From NCBI RefSeq assembly GCF_000006565.2, contig NC_031468.1, forward strand, positions 372,001 through 436,000: 64,000 nt of DNA. The letters are read 5' to 3'. A model generated the notes under the pieces. That model did no database searches, was not told the DNA's origin, and saw only the letters and a program-made list of their open reading frames with translations. Made by a program: the position numbers and the translations under genes. Positions 12,001-26,838 of this stretch are shown here, piece after piece (position 1 is the stretch's first letter; the number at the start of each line of letters is the position of its first letter). This DNA comes from Toxoplasma gondii ME49. Lineage: Eukaryota; Apicomplexa; Conoidasida; Eucoccidiorida; Sarcocystidae.

Positions 12001-15000
12001 CCCAGTCCACTGAGGCCTTGCTGGGTGTCTCCGGGCCGGTCCAGTGTCTCCCCGTGGGAACTACAGTGGTTTGGAGACTCGGGAAGAACAACTACCCTGT
12101 CTACGTCAAGGACAGTCTTGTGAACACCAATAGAGAATTCGACTACGGCAGCTTTAGGTACAGGCACACACTACGGCGCTTACGACTGCTTCCCGGCTAA
12201 AAACCCAGTTTCTCTGAAAGCACTTCTCTTTTCGCCGTTAGTATGATCTTAGACTAAAACCCATGTTCGACCGCGACGCCTGAGTGGAGCTTTTCCACCG
12301 TCGGGTCGCACTCACCTTTGCCAAGGACGTTGCTGCAGAAAGGAAACGCCGAGTCGTTCCTTTTGCCTCCGTCAACTCACTCTTCGTTCTGGGCCTTCAT
12401 TCCATAGTCGGGACGCCAGTGTCAGATGCGCCTTCGCGCTTTCACTGGACACGTATATTTTCATCACTGGTTGCGGGTGTGTTGGCCACGGGGACATAGA
12501 ACAGAGTACCAAGTTTCTTGCCTGGAATCTTGTTAAGCTCCGTACAGGTGTAGGTAAAAGGTATGTTGGAGACGCCTCCCTGGGTGTTTCACTGCCTAGT
12601 CATTGTCTACTGTTCCAGATATCAAGGAATGTGCGCGTAACCTAACTACAACGCTGTAGGCCGAAGACGCCGATCACTTGGTACAGTTAACTGTGTAGCA
12701 GGGAGTGTGGTCTGATATTTTGCTCAGCCATTCCACTCGGCTGGTTCGAGCTGTGGGAGTCCTGAACCCCCCAAATGAAGTTCAGCTTCATGCTCCTTTT
12801 GCTCGTTGTGCTGCGAGCGTGTGAGCGCCGTTCTGCGTGTGTCAGTAGCTATTCGCTGCAAACGTCGTCACGATTTCCAGAGGACGCAAACTCCGCTATC
12901 AAAATCGTGTGTATGGTTCTGTTGTTTCTTCATCTAGGCAGCGAATGGAGGAGACTTCGTGAATGGCGTTGACTTCTTGTCAATGTGAGAAAGGGAGCTT
13001 CCGAGACGGAGCTCACCATCCTTCATGTTCACGGGACCTCCGCATTTTGGCCTGAAACTGGAGGTTCGTGCTGGTGTGAGTATTCCTTTCTGTCTTGCGC
13101 TCCCTTGGGTTGTCAGACAACTGGCTTGGGAGGTCAAAGCCGGGGTTGAGTACGTCCTTTTCGCGTACACGTTTAAGGACCCCGGCGTTTACGTCTTCGC
13201 CTCGAGTCAGGATCCGAAGCAGTTCTCCATTCTCCGCTTCCTCGATGAGAAGTTGAAGTGCAGAGAGAGTGCAACGTCGCCGCGGCGACGCACCCGCGAG
13301 AGTCTCGCTGCTGTCGGTATTCGCCTAGCTCCGGACATCTACGAGGCGGCGGACTGGGGATCATTGCTGAGGCTTCTCATTGCTGCTGTGGTCCTGATTG
13401 CCCTGCTTCTTCTCCTCGGCTGGGCTTTGAAGGCGCACGGACTGGAGCTCGACGTTGAAGACGCCGCGTTCGTGCCGTACAGACAGTAAGGAACGAACGC
13501 TAAGAGTCCACAGCGCCTTCCTGCGGCGCGGCTTCTGCTCATCCTCTGCGGACTTGGGTGCAGGCAACTCGGCGGTTCCACGCAGGTCCAAAACGCCACA
13601 GGAACCAAGATGCGCACGAACGCGGAAGAGGCTGCTCGTTTGCTGGCAGACAATCTTGGGAGGACCTCGGGAACGCAGTAGAAAGGGCATAAACCAAGTT
13701 GTTTGCTGCCTGCGTTGGCGGGTTTCCATTTTGAAGGCATCGCAGTGCTTTGTTCGTTTCCGACACTATCGGGGCTTCCGGGAACGCGAGACAAGCTGAC
13801 GAGTTTTTGACGAAATAGAACCTGTTGAACACCATGTCCAAGGGAGCTGAGCGGACACAAGTTAAGATGGAAATTGGTGTAGAAATGAAGGCGACTGAGA
13901 GCAGGCATCAACGGAGAAGAGTTCAACATGGTGGATCGCGCAGAGAAACTAGGACCAGTCGATTGCTACGTATTACGATGAGAGAGATAAATCAAACTGG
14001 CTCTCTTGGAGGATGTCGCGAAACGCAAAACGCTGTTGAACGTCTCAAGCCTGTAGGATATTCTAACACGAAGGCGGCGGCCTGCTCCTGAAACAATCCC
14101 TGAGGGCTACATTCCGGACCTAAAATACTGTTCTGGTATTATTTACTCCATTGAATCCACACGTTTAAAGTTTGTGATTTTTGAACACTGCTTCGGCTTC
14201 GTTCTGGCCTTGACTGCTTGCAGACGCCACTTATTCTTCCAGCTGCCGGGCCTTCTCCGCCCTCAGAAGGGATCTGTCGGCTTCGAGGCGGAGGAAGCGC
14301 ACAAAGAGAGAGCACGAGAAGGCGCTCTCCAACTGCTGAAGGATGTGGACCCGCGAATTGTGACAGGAAGCTTGGCAATGATTTCCAAAACGTCCGAGTA
14401 CGTGACGCAGCTCGCGCAGATGCTCCGGGAGAAACGCGCAGAGACGGAGACAGAACTGCGCACGCTCATGCAGAAGATGAGCACGGAAATAATGAAAGAG
14501 TTCGGGGACTTTTTCTCAAACCAGGTATGTCTTTGAGTCCGGAAGCGCAACATGCTTCTCGATGCAATAGACGAAAGAAGCTATCGAATTGAAGACTACC
14601 CGTGTGCCCGAAGGAACGAGGAAAAATGAATCTATCACAATCTTCCTTTGTATCCATCTATCGGAATCCATATAAAATGTATATTGTATACACGTGTATA
14701 TGTATGTACGCATTTTCACAGTGAATGCGTGAGTGTAAGTATGCCTTTTCGCGTACATGAGGAACACAATGCGCACCAGTTACACAGACGCAAACGCGTT
14801 CACGGATGCCGAGATGCCCGACTGCTACCTCAGGCTTGGATGGCGTCGGACACACAGAATCAAGAATGCGTGGAGCAAATTCTGAAGTATCTTCGCATGC
14901 CGAGGAGACTGCTTGTCCAGGAGATGGCTAAGGCGCAGGAAGCTCGAGAGGCCGTGAGGGTGAATTGTCTCGGCACTTCCGTTCTAAGTCGCAAGGGTGG

Positions 15001-18000
15001 AAGCAATGCTTGTCACTCTTCTCTTTCGTTACGGCTACTGAATAACTTTCCACGTTGTCGAGTGACGCGCTGCTGACCTCAGTACAGACATACCACGCAT
15101 GTCCGTAGAGGGAGGGTACAATGTCCATCCTCTACCACGACCGAAGTCAGATCAGATGCATTGGGTTCCCAAAACAGCAGCGAATGGTCCCGGGCAAAAG
15201 ATCCCCATAGTTCTTGAAAGCGCGACTTCCGAACCGCCGAGATAGACTGGTGGTGCAACCGGGGCAGGGAATCGAGCTTGTGCCACAGCGTGACGGGCGG
15301 TGCTTTTTTGAGACGAGTTTGCCTGCGTCCATTTTCATGTATCGTTCCCTCAAAAGCCGGATGCTGTGCCTGCACTCGACGTACATGAAAGAAGTGACAA
15401 ACGTCGTTCCCTGTTTGCGTGAGAGACCCCAGGACTCTCGTTTCTTGGCCACAAGACTCCCGTATACGCTTCTGTTTCACCTGACGTCTTTTTGCGACAG
15501 GACCGTCTGATTTTCACCTTCCCCCTCCTTTTCTACCTGGCCTAGTAGCGTTCAACTTGTTGCACTGCTGTCCTACACCCTGCAGGTCTCTTGAGGTTGA
15601 CGATTGCCGCTGCATTTTTCTCAGGAAGTTGACGCCCTTGAGACTGGTGAACCAAAGAGCGTGGAAGCGACGCGACGCCGGAGCACATTTCTGCCCGTCG
15701 CAGAAGAGACGCCGGAACGGGTCCTCGACCTTCAAGCGAAGGTGAGGTCGATAAGAAGCCTGAAGCGCATGCGGGAAACGATTGTCTTCTCAGTCTGCAA
15801 GAGTGTGTGTTTCTCCGCAATGCACATGTTGGGGTTTCAAGGACAGACCCACCTGTATGTACGACTGTCAGCAAAGTGGATGTGAAATAGCTTCTTCGAG
15901 GTCCTCGGGTACTGAAATCCAGCATTTCTCGCTGTCTCACGCAGTGCAGGGATAGGTGTAGTACATGGATATGCGATACCACGCCTTCAAACGACGAGAG
16001 AAAACTCTGTGCATGTAAAACTCTGTGTTGAGGCGGTAGCCGAACGACAACGCAGAGTCGTACATGATCCGCTTTGCAATTTCAAGCTGCTAGCGAATGC
16101 GAGCCTCCCTTTAAGAGTGGCTGATTCGATGCATGCAACGCTATGGCTTGGGGTTTGCCCGAGGGAAAGACGACGCGTTTTTCTGAACGAGAAATGGCCC
16201 AGGAGAAGATTCGAAATCGAGATGCGCACACGTTCTGTAGAGTTTCTGTGTGCGTCTGTCGCCCTGTGCAAGTATGCATGCCCGTCCTTAGGGTGCTCTC
16301 CTTGTTGATTATAAGAAATGCTGAAGCTACCTCAAAAGCACAAAATAAAAATATAGCTTCCCTGGGTAGCACCCCGCTTGGCTCATCTGTTCTCACAGGG
16401 CGCCAGCGTCTCATGTTTAGGCCGTCATATGCTGCGGCTGTCCCCTTGTTGTTTATTTTGTATCGAATCAAACATGCATGTAGTACACATTTCTGGATAT
16501 TGCATCGCCATGCAATAGTGGACTTTTTCATGACCTGTTTGCGTGCAATGTACAGCCGAAAGTGGCCAGCGCTACACTGTGTCTTTCTCTGGAACTGTCT
16601 GCTTTCTCGTCTTTACTGATTTACCAGTTTGGAAGCTTCCTCGGATCCTTTTTGCGTGAAAGCCTTCAAGATGCAAGCAACATGCTCAGCACTCTGTGTG
16701 CGACTCTCTGGCAGCAGGTAAGGCGTTCACACCCTGGTCGGTCTTTGCTCCATCTTGGCGACCCGTTTGTTGCTATACGTCTACGCGAAAATATGTAACG
16801 AACTATTTCTGCTTCGCAGGACAGGTGATAACCATTTGACCTGACGTCGATTTTGTACTGTAACCGAGCTTCATTCGAGCTCTCATTTGCACGCAGAGAT
16901 CGAGGTCTAGATTCAGGACATACCTGGGTTCGTCCTACAAAGTTGCCACCTCAACCGTGCGGCTCTGCTGCAGTAGAACATGAATCCGAAATGCTTGCCT
17001 GCGTCGTCCGCGCTACGGCTCGGCTTTGGACGTTGAACTATCCCCCAGATCAAACTTGTATTTTTTCGCGGCCAATTCGTGAGATCCTCGGCGTGATCCG
17101 GGATCCCTTTCGACTCTGTCGCCTTGCTTTCCTTTTCATTGTCTCAGCGTTACTCCGAGGCCAGCAATCTGAGGAGCTTTCTGAGGTCGCGCGACAGCTC
17201 TCTTGCCTCAGCTGTGAACGAAATTCTCTCCTGCCACGTGACTCTGCAAGGTGCCGTGAGGAGAGGAGAAAAGACGGCCGTTCGCGCGTGTGCGAACATG
17301 GACGCGACGCTCTTTGCAGTTGTGAAGGTAGGCGATTCGGCAAACATGTCCGAGAAAAGAACCGAACTGTGAGACAAATGGTTCCACTTCCTGCACAAGA
17401 CCCAGTGGCCACACATGCACCAAGGAAGTCACCGGAACCGTGGGGTGTCGCGAGACTCGGGCTCCTCGCCCACATGGCTCGAAGCCGTGCGAGACGGTGG
17501 TGCACAAAGGCAGCTGAGAACCGTTTATTGAACAGAGACTCTCCGGGGTAAGCTGGGACCGTTCTCGGCATCGACAGGGTCTCGAGTGGGTTGGCGGGTG
17601 CCCCATAAAGGCTCAGAGGGAACTTGAAGAACAGAGAAGATATGAAAACGCAGAGAGAATCCGAAACGTCGAAGAAACTCGACACCGCCGAAAGGGAACT
17701 CGAGACGCTCAAGTAAATCCTAGACTATTTCCCTATATCTTTGGCTGTGTGAGTGGAGAAGCCGCCTTCACCGTGATCCGCTGGGCGGCCGTGAAGCTGG
17801 GACGAAGCGCCACACGTCGGAGGCTCTGTAGATATCCACGAGCGGCGCGGATGGCAAAAAAGGAACGTTTCAAAGGAGACAAGTGGTTAGGCGGGCAGTT
17901 ACCGTCCAACACACATGGCCGAGTATCGAACGCACATATGCACAGTCTTGTCGAGGTCGTAAGCAGGCGCCCGACTGGTGCATCTGAAGACGGCCGTGTA

Positions 18001-21000
18001 TCCAACGTTTCGTATGGAGAAACGTTCAGCAACCTCCTTCCTTTTCAATTGCTTTCCAGGAGGCGAACACAAAACTTGTCGCAGCTTCAGCGAGAGAACG
18101 CGAACTCGATCAGGCAGCCCTTCAGACGGTCGCTTCGCTTCTCCGAGGTTGGGTACAGCAGCAGACTGCCGCAATCGAAGAAAAGGCAAACGTAAGTGAA
18201 CGTTAGAGACAGGCTTCACGAAATGTGACTCTGCACAAGAGAAACAGCCGGGCAAAGCTTCTGAGGTTGCGTGCTAGAGCACCCGAAGGGAAAACCGAGA
18301 GATAGAGAGAGAATCGACACCTGGGAGGTAGAGGCGCGTCTGCCGGTCTTTCGTCTGTCGCTTTGAAGACGGTGACCGGACACGAGCAGCCGTCGCGCCA
18401 ACGTGCATGATTGCTGGAGTTCAATTTCCTACGGAACGTCTAGGACATCCACATCTACCTCGTTCTTGTGTCTCCCTGTAGAAACGAGAGGGGAGGAAAC
18501 TTCTATCAGGCAGGCTCTAATCCTCTGCAGAGCTGGACAGGGATGTGACAATCGTAATCAAGACATTTGATGTATGAATATAAATCGCGCGTGCTTGACT
18601 CACCTGCTCTTCGTCTTCCTGTCATTCGTCCTCGTTGCTTTTCTCTCTTTTCTTCGAACTATTTTCACTCCCTGTTTCTCGCCTTCTCTCTCCCTCTCCT
18701 TTCCTATCTGTCCCGCCATACTCAAATGCACCCGACCCATGGGTGCCCTCACACACTTCTCTACGCATGCAAGTATAAGTATATGTATCTATGTATATAC
18801 ATATATATATATATATATTTCTGTACGGTCCCAGTTATTTGTCGACAATGGAGTGCTTTCCCGTCGAACTGACAAAACTACACGTGCTTCGTCCTTGGAC
18901 GAGCATAACATCTCACAGGTTCCATTAAGCATGGGGAGAGTATAGCGAAGTTGTTATTCGGACTTCGTTTTGGCAGAACGCGCGGACTGCTGCCATTCAC
19001 GATCTGTCGACTTCCCACGAAAGGGAGAGAAGATGCTTGATGGAGTTGATGGAGGCCAAGCGAGTCGCTCTGCTTGAAGCGCTTTCGGAGAGGTGAGAGA
19101 CAGCGGATTGGACCTCGTTTCTCGCTTGGTGCCTCTCCTGTTCGATGGCCACGGTGAAGGAAAAGGCTGGTCGCCTCTGCGTTTGAAGAAGCTTCGTACT
19201 ATTTGGCTGTGCAGTGTGACCGTTGTCTGCCCCTTCCTTTTCACACGTTCCCTATCTGGCGTTTGTGCTTTATGCGTGGTCCCGAGCCGACCTTACATCG
19301 TGTAGCGGTGTACGTCCTCCAAGGTCGACAGCGCGAATGTTTCTGACCTGGCGGTGTATGTACACCTCGTGCGACTGGTCTCGGCCTTGCCTCTCGCTCG
19401 GTCTGCGCGGCCGCTGCATGCTTTTGGCTGTTCAAGTTGTGGCCGTGTACGGTGGACAGAGTAGCTCTTTCATCTGTCTTTGGGGGGAACTCAGCAATCC
19501 CCCAATGCCTTCTCCGGACGCAATGCGCCAATGCTTTCGGCTGGCGGCGGCGGTGGAGCTCGACCAATCGACGCGGAAAACGCATGCGTTCGATCTACCT
19601 GTGACTGATACGTGTTCCAGGCAAGACGCCGAGGTGAAGGCCACAGAAGAAAGACTCCGGTGGGAGTACGAAACAGAAACGGGGCACAGTGCTCAAGACA
19701 GCAACGGCTCGCTTCGAGACATGCTGGAACTGGTAATAAAGGATTGCCTCCCCCCTTCACCCTCAAGATGTGTATCCACGTGTGTGTGCAAAGAGCCAAG
19801 GACAGCTGCGCGCCTGTCTCTCAAGCGAGAAAATGTACACCAGGAGGTCTGAGGGAGTGGGGTGTGGCGTTTCAAGCAGACGAGCCTGTGCCGCTTCTGG
19901 GAGGAACTGCCTTCAAGGCTGCACAGATGAGAACTCGAGGGGGCATTAGGGTGACCAGAGGACGACTCTCAGAGTCTAGTTATATTTGCTCTGAGCTACA
20001 TCGATGAGAACACGCAAGATCATCGAACATAGTGGTCTGCTCCTGAAAACGTACAACCAAAGGACTCCTCAAGTGGAGAAAATCTGAGCGGAAGAAAACG
20101 ACGAATTAGAGGCGAGTGTGGTCAGAACCATCGGACTGGAAGGATTAATTTTCTGAGTGGCATTGCTTGTCAAGTTCCCGTGAGTTTGCTGAAGTGTAAG
20201 CCGGAACTCGAGTGCGGCAGACCAAACTTAGAAGTATTCACATGTATTGAATGAGAGAGAAAACGTCTACCGCTCCGGTCACACAATTGTCGGTTCGTGT
20301 GAACCGTGAAGTCTATCCTGTTGATGCAGTCGAACTCTGCAGTACCTCAAACTCGAACCCCGTGCTCACGCATAAGCACCTCTCTTTCGCGTTCGTGCAC
20401 CGCGGAGTTTCGGTGTCCTTGCATGCGTTATCCCAGGAACTCGGACATCTGCGCGCCTCACAGGCGGAGAAGACACGCGCAACTTCTGAGCAACTCGCTG
20501 AGCTCGTCGAAGCTCGTTTCCAGGCACTACTCCATCGTCAGGCGAAGGAAAAAGAGAAAGAGGAATTGCAAGTGGACGAACACAAACACTGCCTTCTATT
20601 TGAAGTTTTTGCGGCCACTCAGGCCACTCGGACTCTCTCAGAGCAAGCGTCCCAACGCCACATTCAGAGAATGCTGGTAAACGGGGGGCGCAGACGGGCC
20701 AGCTAACAGTGAAGGCGCATTGAAAACAGGACCGACGACAGGCCGCAGAAAACGTTGAATTTAGTTCTGTAGCTGCTTCTGTAGAGGCCACACGCTTGGT
20801 CCTCGTACAAGCGAATCCAGACTTAGGCCGAGGAGAAATAAAAGAGAGTCAGGTTCGACTTGATTTTTGACAAACACGGACGTGGTTGGAGATGCGTGTG
20901 TGCGTTTTCGGTGCGACTGCTCTGCATGGACGCTGTAGTCGCGCGCGGACTTACTTCGTCTTTCCTGAGACTGTTCAAGATGCACAGGACAAGTAAAGGA

Positions 21001-24000
21001 AGCTTTAGCGTCACTCGGAGTGCCTTCGCATGGCGCGTTTGAATCTCACTTTCATCCTCACGTTTTTACTCGGGACAGGAGAGCATCACGCGTTGACACC
21101 GACTGAAGGACCTCACGGAAACACTTGCGCGAGGCAGAGAGGAGCGTCTCCATTCGATTGTGTCGTCGAACTCGTAAGTATGTGCTGAAGTTCGGTGCTT
21201 GATTTGTCGGCCTGATGACGCTAAAAAGCCTGTACGTTGTGATGCGAACGATCAGGCTGAGGAATCCGTGGATCCCGAGTATTCGAAATCTGTTGGAAGC
21301 TTCGGACGCGTCCTCAGGGTGAGGACGCGCTTTGTTTCAAGCGCCTTCACGTAGCCATTTTTTGTTCGCGATGCTTCAAGAAGGTTGATACTCTTTCATA
21401 AATAATTCACTGCAGTGACCAATGTCATTGGAAACCGTTCTTCACTTTGAGGTACATCAGCAGTCAGGTTCTCGACATGTTGTACACGAACAGATGTGCA
21501 CATACACAAACACACGCCTTTCGTAATTATGTTTATGTGCTATGATTTGTGATGTGCATCCTGATGTCGATACACAAGAACAGGTCAGCTTGCGTACATG
21601 GAAATAAATATAGACATATTTTCATGGATACACAAACGGCTGTTTGTACACAAGTATCGACACTGTTCACTTTGTCGGTGGAGTGTCAGAACTCGAATTC
21701 GCTGCAGCGCACCTTCACCTGCCTGCCACCTCGAGATTCCGAGTCGTTGAGCAACCTTTCAAGATTCAGTTCTCTCTGGTTTCCCCAGGCAAATCTGGCG
21801 GGAGCCTTAAGAGTCTCAAATGCGGAAACTGAGTCCGGCTTCGATCGCTCTCGCCAGCTGATTCGTAAGAAAGTTCGAGAACTCATTGAGACGGCAGAGG
21901 CGAAACTCACTGTCAAGGACGAACGCGAATTCTCGGCAATGAAGGACAAATACAAAGCAGGCTTGAAGAAGTGCCTCAGTGCAGGAGATGCGGGCCTCAA
22001 CCGAGTCATTTCGAGCCTTGAACGGTACGGAAAATCCGGTGACACGCGCTTCGGCTTATAGTCGAAGAATCGCCTCAGACAAAGAGACCGGAAGACGTAA
22101 CAGAAGTGGGGCGGGAAAGTCGCCAGAAGGGTGTCAGCACTGACCTCGAGGAGGAACACGCTGAATGACTTCGTGGACAACAGCCACGCTCGAATAGTTA
22201 CGGACAAGACGCACAAGTCAGCAACGAGGACGAGGTGAAAGAGCGCAAAGCGAGGGATTCAAGCAAGAACCTAAGCAGACAGCACGACTAGGAACGCGCT
22301 AGTTAGGCGAGAGTTTAGGAAGCTAAAGCACCTGATTTACACAGAGATAACATCTGTACGTGATGGAATAATTACAGTATGTGGTCTAATATGAGCTTTG
22401 TGTGCTTAATGGCGGCCTCCCAAGACCTAGTGCGATTTCCTCTTCTGCTTCTCTACTTCTATTACTAGGGAGCTCGTTTGGTCTGATCCAACGAGCGCAG
22501 TGAGCTGGGGAAAGCGTTGGAAAGCACCGATAAACACGAATAATAATCCCAGAAGACATTGTCCTCATGATGCTCGTTGTGCCATCTCGTGTAGCATGAA
22601 AGCCACTTTCTTCCTGTGTCTCTCCCTCTTCGTTTCGCATTCGGGGAACAAGATCCTCTTGAAGTGTACAGACTCCCAGGAGGAGAATCGCAGCGAGTCA
22701 TCTCTCCAGAGTCCTTTTCGTGGCGTCTTTTCTCTGCGCAGTTGTGTGCGTGTCGCTTCCTCTTGTTTTTCCACGCAGCGGAGAAAGAAGGATACCACTT
22801 GAAAGCAAACGAAGCAGTCGTCTGTCTCTGACTGTATCTTCATGCGATGCTTGTGCAAATCGATCAAGCTGTGTTATTTAGACACGATAAAGAAGGACGG
22901 TCCATGTAGACAGGAGAAAGAACGACGAGACTGAGAAGGGAAAAACATCTCTCGTTTATTGTGTCTTGCTGCGATGGTGCCTTTCTCGAATCGTTTTATC
23001 CTTTTGTCTCAACACTGTATGTCTCTTCCACGTAGAGCTGAAGATGCGGAAGTGGAGGCAGAGCGGAGACTCGAACTTTTTATTCGAGACCAGCTGATTC
23101 TTGGGGAACGTGCGAAACTTGACCGCGGCGTTGACGAAGACATGCGGCGATTCGAACGAGCTCTCACGCGTGAAGAAAGTCACGAGGTACTGCGAAGAAG
23201 CCGGAGAAGAATCTGATGAGCTTCCAGAGTTTCGTTTCCGAAAGCAGTGGTCTCCAACTCTGTTATCTGCCACAAGCAGTCCAGCCGGGTGCAGGTGACC
23301 CGCAGTCACAAAGCACTTGGTTGTCTGTCTCGAACAACCTCTCAGGGGTGGAGGGAGACAGAAGCAACAGGAAGAACACACTTCCCTCCTGGCAGCTCGT
23401 ATGATCTCCACGTGCGACCGGCCATGTGATCTGTGTAGGGTACCGGGACATTAGATCGCACCTGCGATGTATGAAATATATATATATATATATATATATA
23501 CATATTGATTGTAGAGTAGCGGCTTACACGGCGCTTTCTGCTGAACACAAACGTTGGTGACGAACTAGACAGAGTCAAAAACAAAAACCGCGCATAAGGT
23601 GCTTTTCCCCGGTGGAGAAGTGGGCAGTCAACGATCGCCGAACCCACACACCCTTGATTGAGAAGACGCAGAACTAACTTGCGGGCTGTTTTTGTCTTTC
23701 ACCAAGTATTTCTTGTTTAGGCAAAGCTTCTCGCTCTTTAGCAAATAGGTAAAGTATCAGATTCACCAGACGACCTGGCTCTCTGCTTTCTATCGCGACT
23801 TGACTAATTGGCCTTGGAGCTTGCCATGTCTTGCTCATCTCGTTGCATACATTCCACAGGAAGAGGTTGTTTCCGAAAACCTAGGGGACGCCTGAAGCAA
23901 CTAGAGAGACAAGCATTACCTCCACGACACCTGTTGTACCTCCTAGAGTAAATGGAACAACTGCTCCAGGGGAACATGGTGTCTGAGTTTTTTCTTTCGA

Positions 24001-26807
24001 TTAACAGAGGGAGGCCGACGAGACAGCCCGGGCGGTGTGGCGCGACCAGCTGACGATGGAAAGAAAGAGGCTTGTCGATGCGGCAGAGAGAAGTCTGGAT
24101 AGCAGACGCCGGGTCCTGGAGGCTATCGTGGCGGAGCACGAAAAACAGCGAGAAAAACAGAGAGGACGACAAAAAAGAATGGTAAACACTGGTACCTTCC
24201 AGACAATCAGTCTGCACCTGATTTGATTAAAAGATTGCATGCAGTTTTGGGCTGCTCATGAATACGTAAAACATGCACGTTTTCGAATCCGGCTGCTAGC
24301 AGGCACCGCCCTGTCAGGTCCTTTGCACTGCGTCCTCGTGACGCAAGTTAGGCCACAGATGGGATCAGATACCCACCGGTCTAAACAGAAGAGCGGGCGG
24401 GGGCTCTCAGGCGGTGCAGTTCGCCAAAGCTGAGGCAACGTCGACCTATCCACTTGTGTGAAAGCAGTCTTGTGTCAAGAAGCCGAGGCACATCGCTGTG
24501 TGTGTACGCATGCGCACATAGAAAAAACGCGCAATACAGGCAGTTACACGTGTGAGAAAAGAGATGGAGAGACAGGGGTGGACAGGTCTTGTCATGTGAC
24601 CACGTGCATTTCTGGATTTGCCGCGTCTGTGTATGCGCTTCTTGTGCGCATTCTTTGCGCTTCTCTGACGTCATGACTCCCGCATTCTCTCGCTCATCTG
24701 TGGCTTTCCGTTGCCTTCAATCACCACTTGCTGTCTCGCTTGCAGGAGGCGGAGAAGAGGCGCTTGACGGAAATGTATTTGATTCGACGAATGACATTCA
24801 TTACGACTGAACTCTGGACCTGTCTGAAGGCCACAAAACAGCTGGAGGCGCAGGGAGCTTCGCTCACTGAGGATTCGTTTCCGCGTCTGAGGATCGGGAG
24901 TTCTCTGAAGGAACGCGTATCTGCACTCAAGGCTTGGCACGGCGAGGGGAACGCTCTCGACGAAGATTTGAGTCAAAGGATGCACGGCTGGAAACAGCAA
25001 GCAGAGAGACAACGACAAACACGCGAAACGAGTCTCACTGTTCTTCTCGGAAGCGAGGTCGAAAGCGAGCAGGAGAAGGCGAAGGCAGCGGGAGAGGAAG
25101 AAACGTTCGCAGTTGAAATGCAAGACAAATCTATACCGTTTCCTCTCAGAACGTGAGCGCGGGACCACCAGTCCTTGTGGTAGCCTTCGTCCTGAGAGAG
25201 TTCCGGGCGTTGGCCTTTGAATTTTGTTCACCATTCACTTCGGAGGCATGCAACCAAAGTGCGACGCTAGCGCTTCACACCAAACGGACGCAAATAGCTG
25301 CAAGACGGGACCCGAACATGTTGGGTGAGGAGTGCAGCCCAGACGGCTACGTCTGAGCTGCTGAAGATCGCGCGAGAGGTCCGCCGACACCCGCGGAGAC
25401 ATGTTGAGTTCTCAAAGGCAGTCAGGTGTGTGTGTCTCTGTGCATTCGCTCGACACTCGCCTTTGTATGCAGTCCCGAAGAGCTGGGGTTCACCAAAGAA
25501 CCTACGGATCTGGAAATCGAAAGTCAGAGGCTCCAGGAAAAGTTGAAAGCTGCAGTTCAAAGTGCGCTCGAGGACAAGGAACATCTCATCGGGGGTAAGA
25601 AACAGTTCAGCCGCCTTCTCTCCGAAACGCGGCGACACATTCGTCCTTCATCATCGTATTTCGCCCCAGCGAAGACATTCGTCAAACTCCCCAGAAGTCA
25701 CAACACCGGAATAAGGGTACCAGACGCATTCTGCTCTCGATGAAACGGACAGTCGGAGGTGTGGAAGAGCCGGTTGTTCTTGATGCTTTGCTTCTCCATC
25801 TATCTTGTGGTCTTCTGATTTCGAAAACCTCCTGCCGAACGCCTCGCTCTTCCGGCCTTCAGACAACAGCTGTGAACGATGTCCTACGAATCCGCGACCC
25901 TCCTCGCTCTCCTTTTCCGGCAACTCACGCCCTGCATGTACCCACAAGACTCTCTCGACATTGCTTTTCTGATGAAGATTTCTTCTTGATGTGGTGTCTC
26001 CTCGGACGCACGGCTTCGGTCGGTGCATTGTCGCCCGACCGCTCTGTGAAAACGAATGTGAACTTTTTCAATCAAAAACGTCTTGGCTCTGCGCACGAGA
26101 AGAAAAAGGACGGGAGGTTTGGAGTCGTTTGCGAGTGGGCTGACTGGTGCAAAGAAAGTACGTTTTCCTCCGTGCAAAGCTGGCATTGTGAACAACAAAT
26201 CCTAGGTCCGCCACGCGTTGAAAGTGCCACAGTGTAAGTCGATGTTGTCTCTGTGCAGAGGGTCCGTGACCCAAAACTGCGTACTTCAAACAGAATAAAC
26301 AGAGACACTGTAGGACCTGGGATACTGAATACATGGCTGCAGTTGGAGGATACAGGCACCCACCTTTTTCACGATTGCTGCACACGCTGTACGCCACCAC
26401 CTCACTGGACTGCTCAACGAATCCTTGTTTCGATGTGAACCCTGCCGACGCAGAGATTCAGCGGCAGCAGCAGGAAGTGGAAATGCGTCTGTGTGAAGAG
26501 ACGAAGATGCGACAGGAAGCGTGGACACAGAAACTGCAGACGAGAGAACGTCTGTATGAGGAAGACGGATTAGAGGTGAGAAAGTCTGTTCACCACACGC
26601 TTCTCGTTTTCTCAGATGCCTCTCCTTTAGTGACGCTCCCATCTGCCTGTCATGTCGGCCGCTCCCCTATGGCCGTTCCTGTGGACCCCCTGAGCTCCTG
26701 CCTGCATATAAACACACAAATAGTTATATCTATATATATGCACACACATGCGCATAAACATTTAAATATATATATTTATATATGTGGACACACAAATATC
26801 AACATTC

Positions 26808-26838
<31 letters not shown>

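Noticed and set aside
12730..12775. ggttcgagctg resembling a tRNA B box
   Set aside because: There is no A box or cloverleaf around it; other ggttcga hits in the window (for example 49,965) also fail.
16300..16560. AT-richer intron stretch considered as a mitochondrial cytochrome-gene insertion
   Set aside because: Translation in all + frames gave no sequence I could firmly match to cob, cox1 or cox3; it remains ordinary intron.
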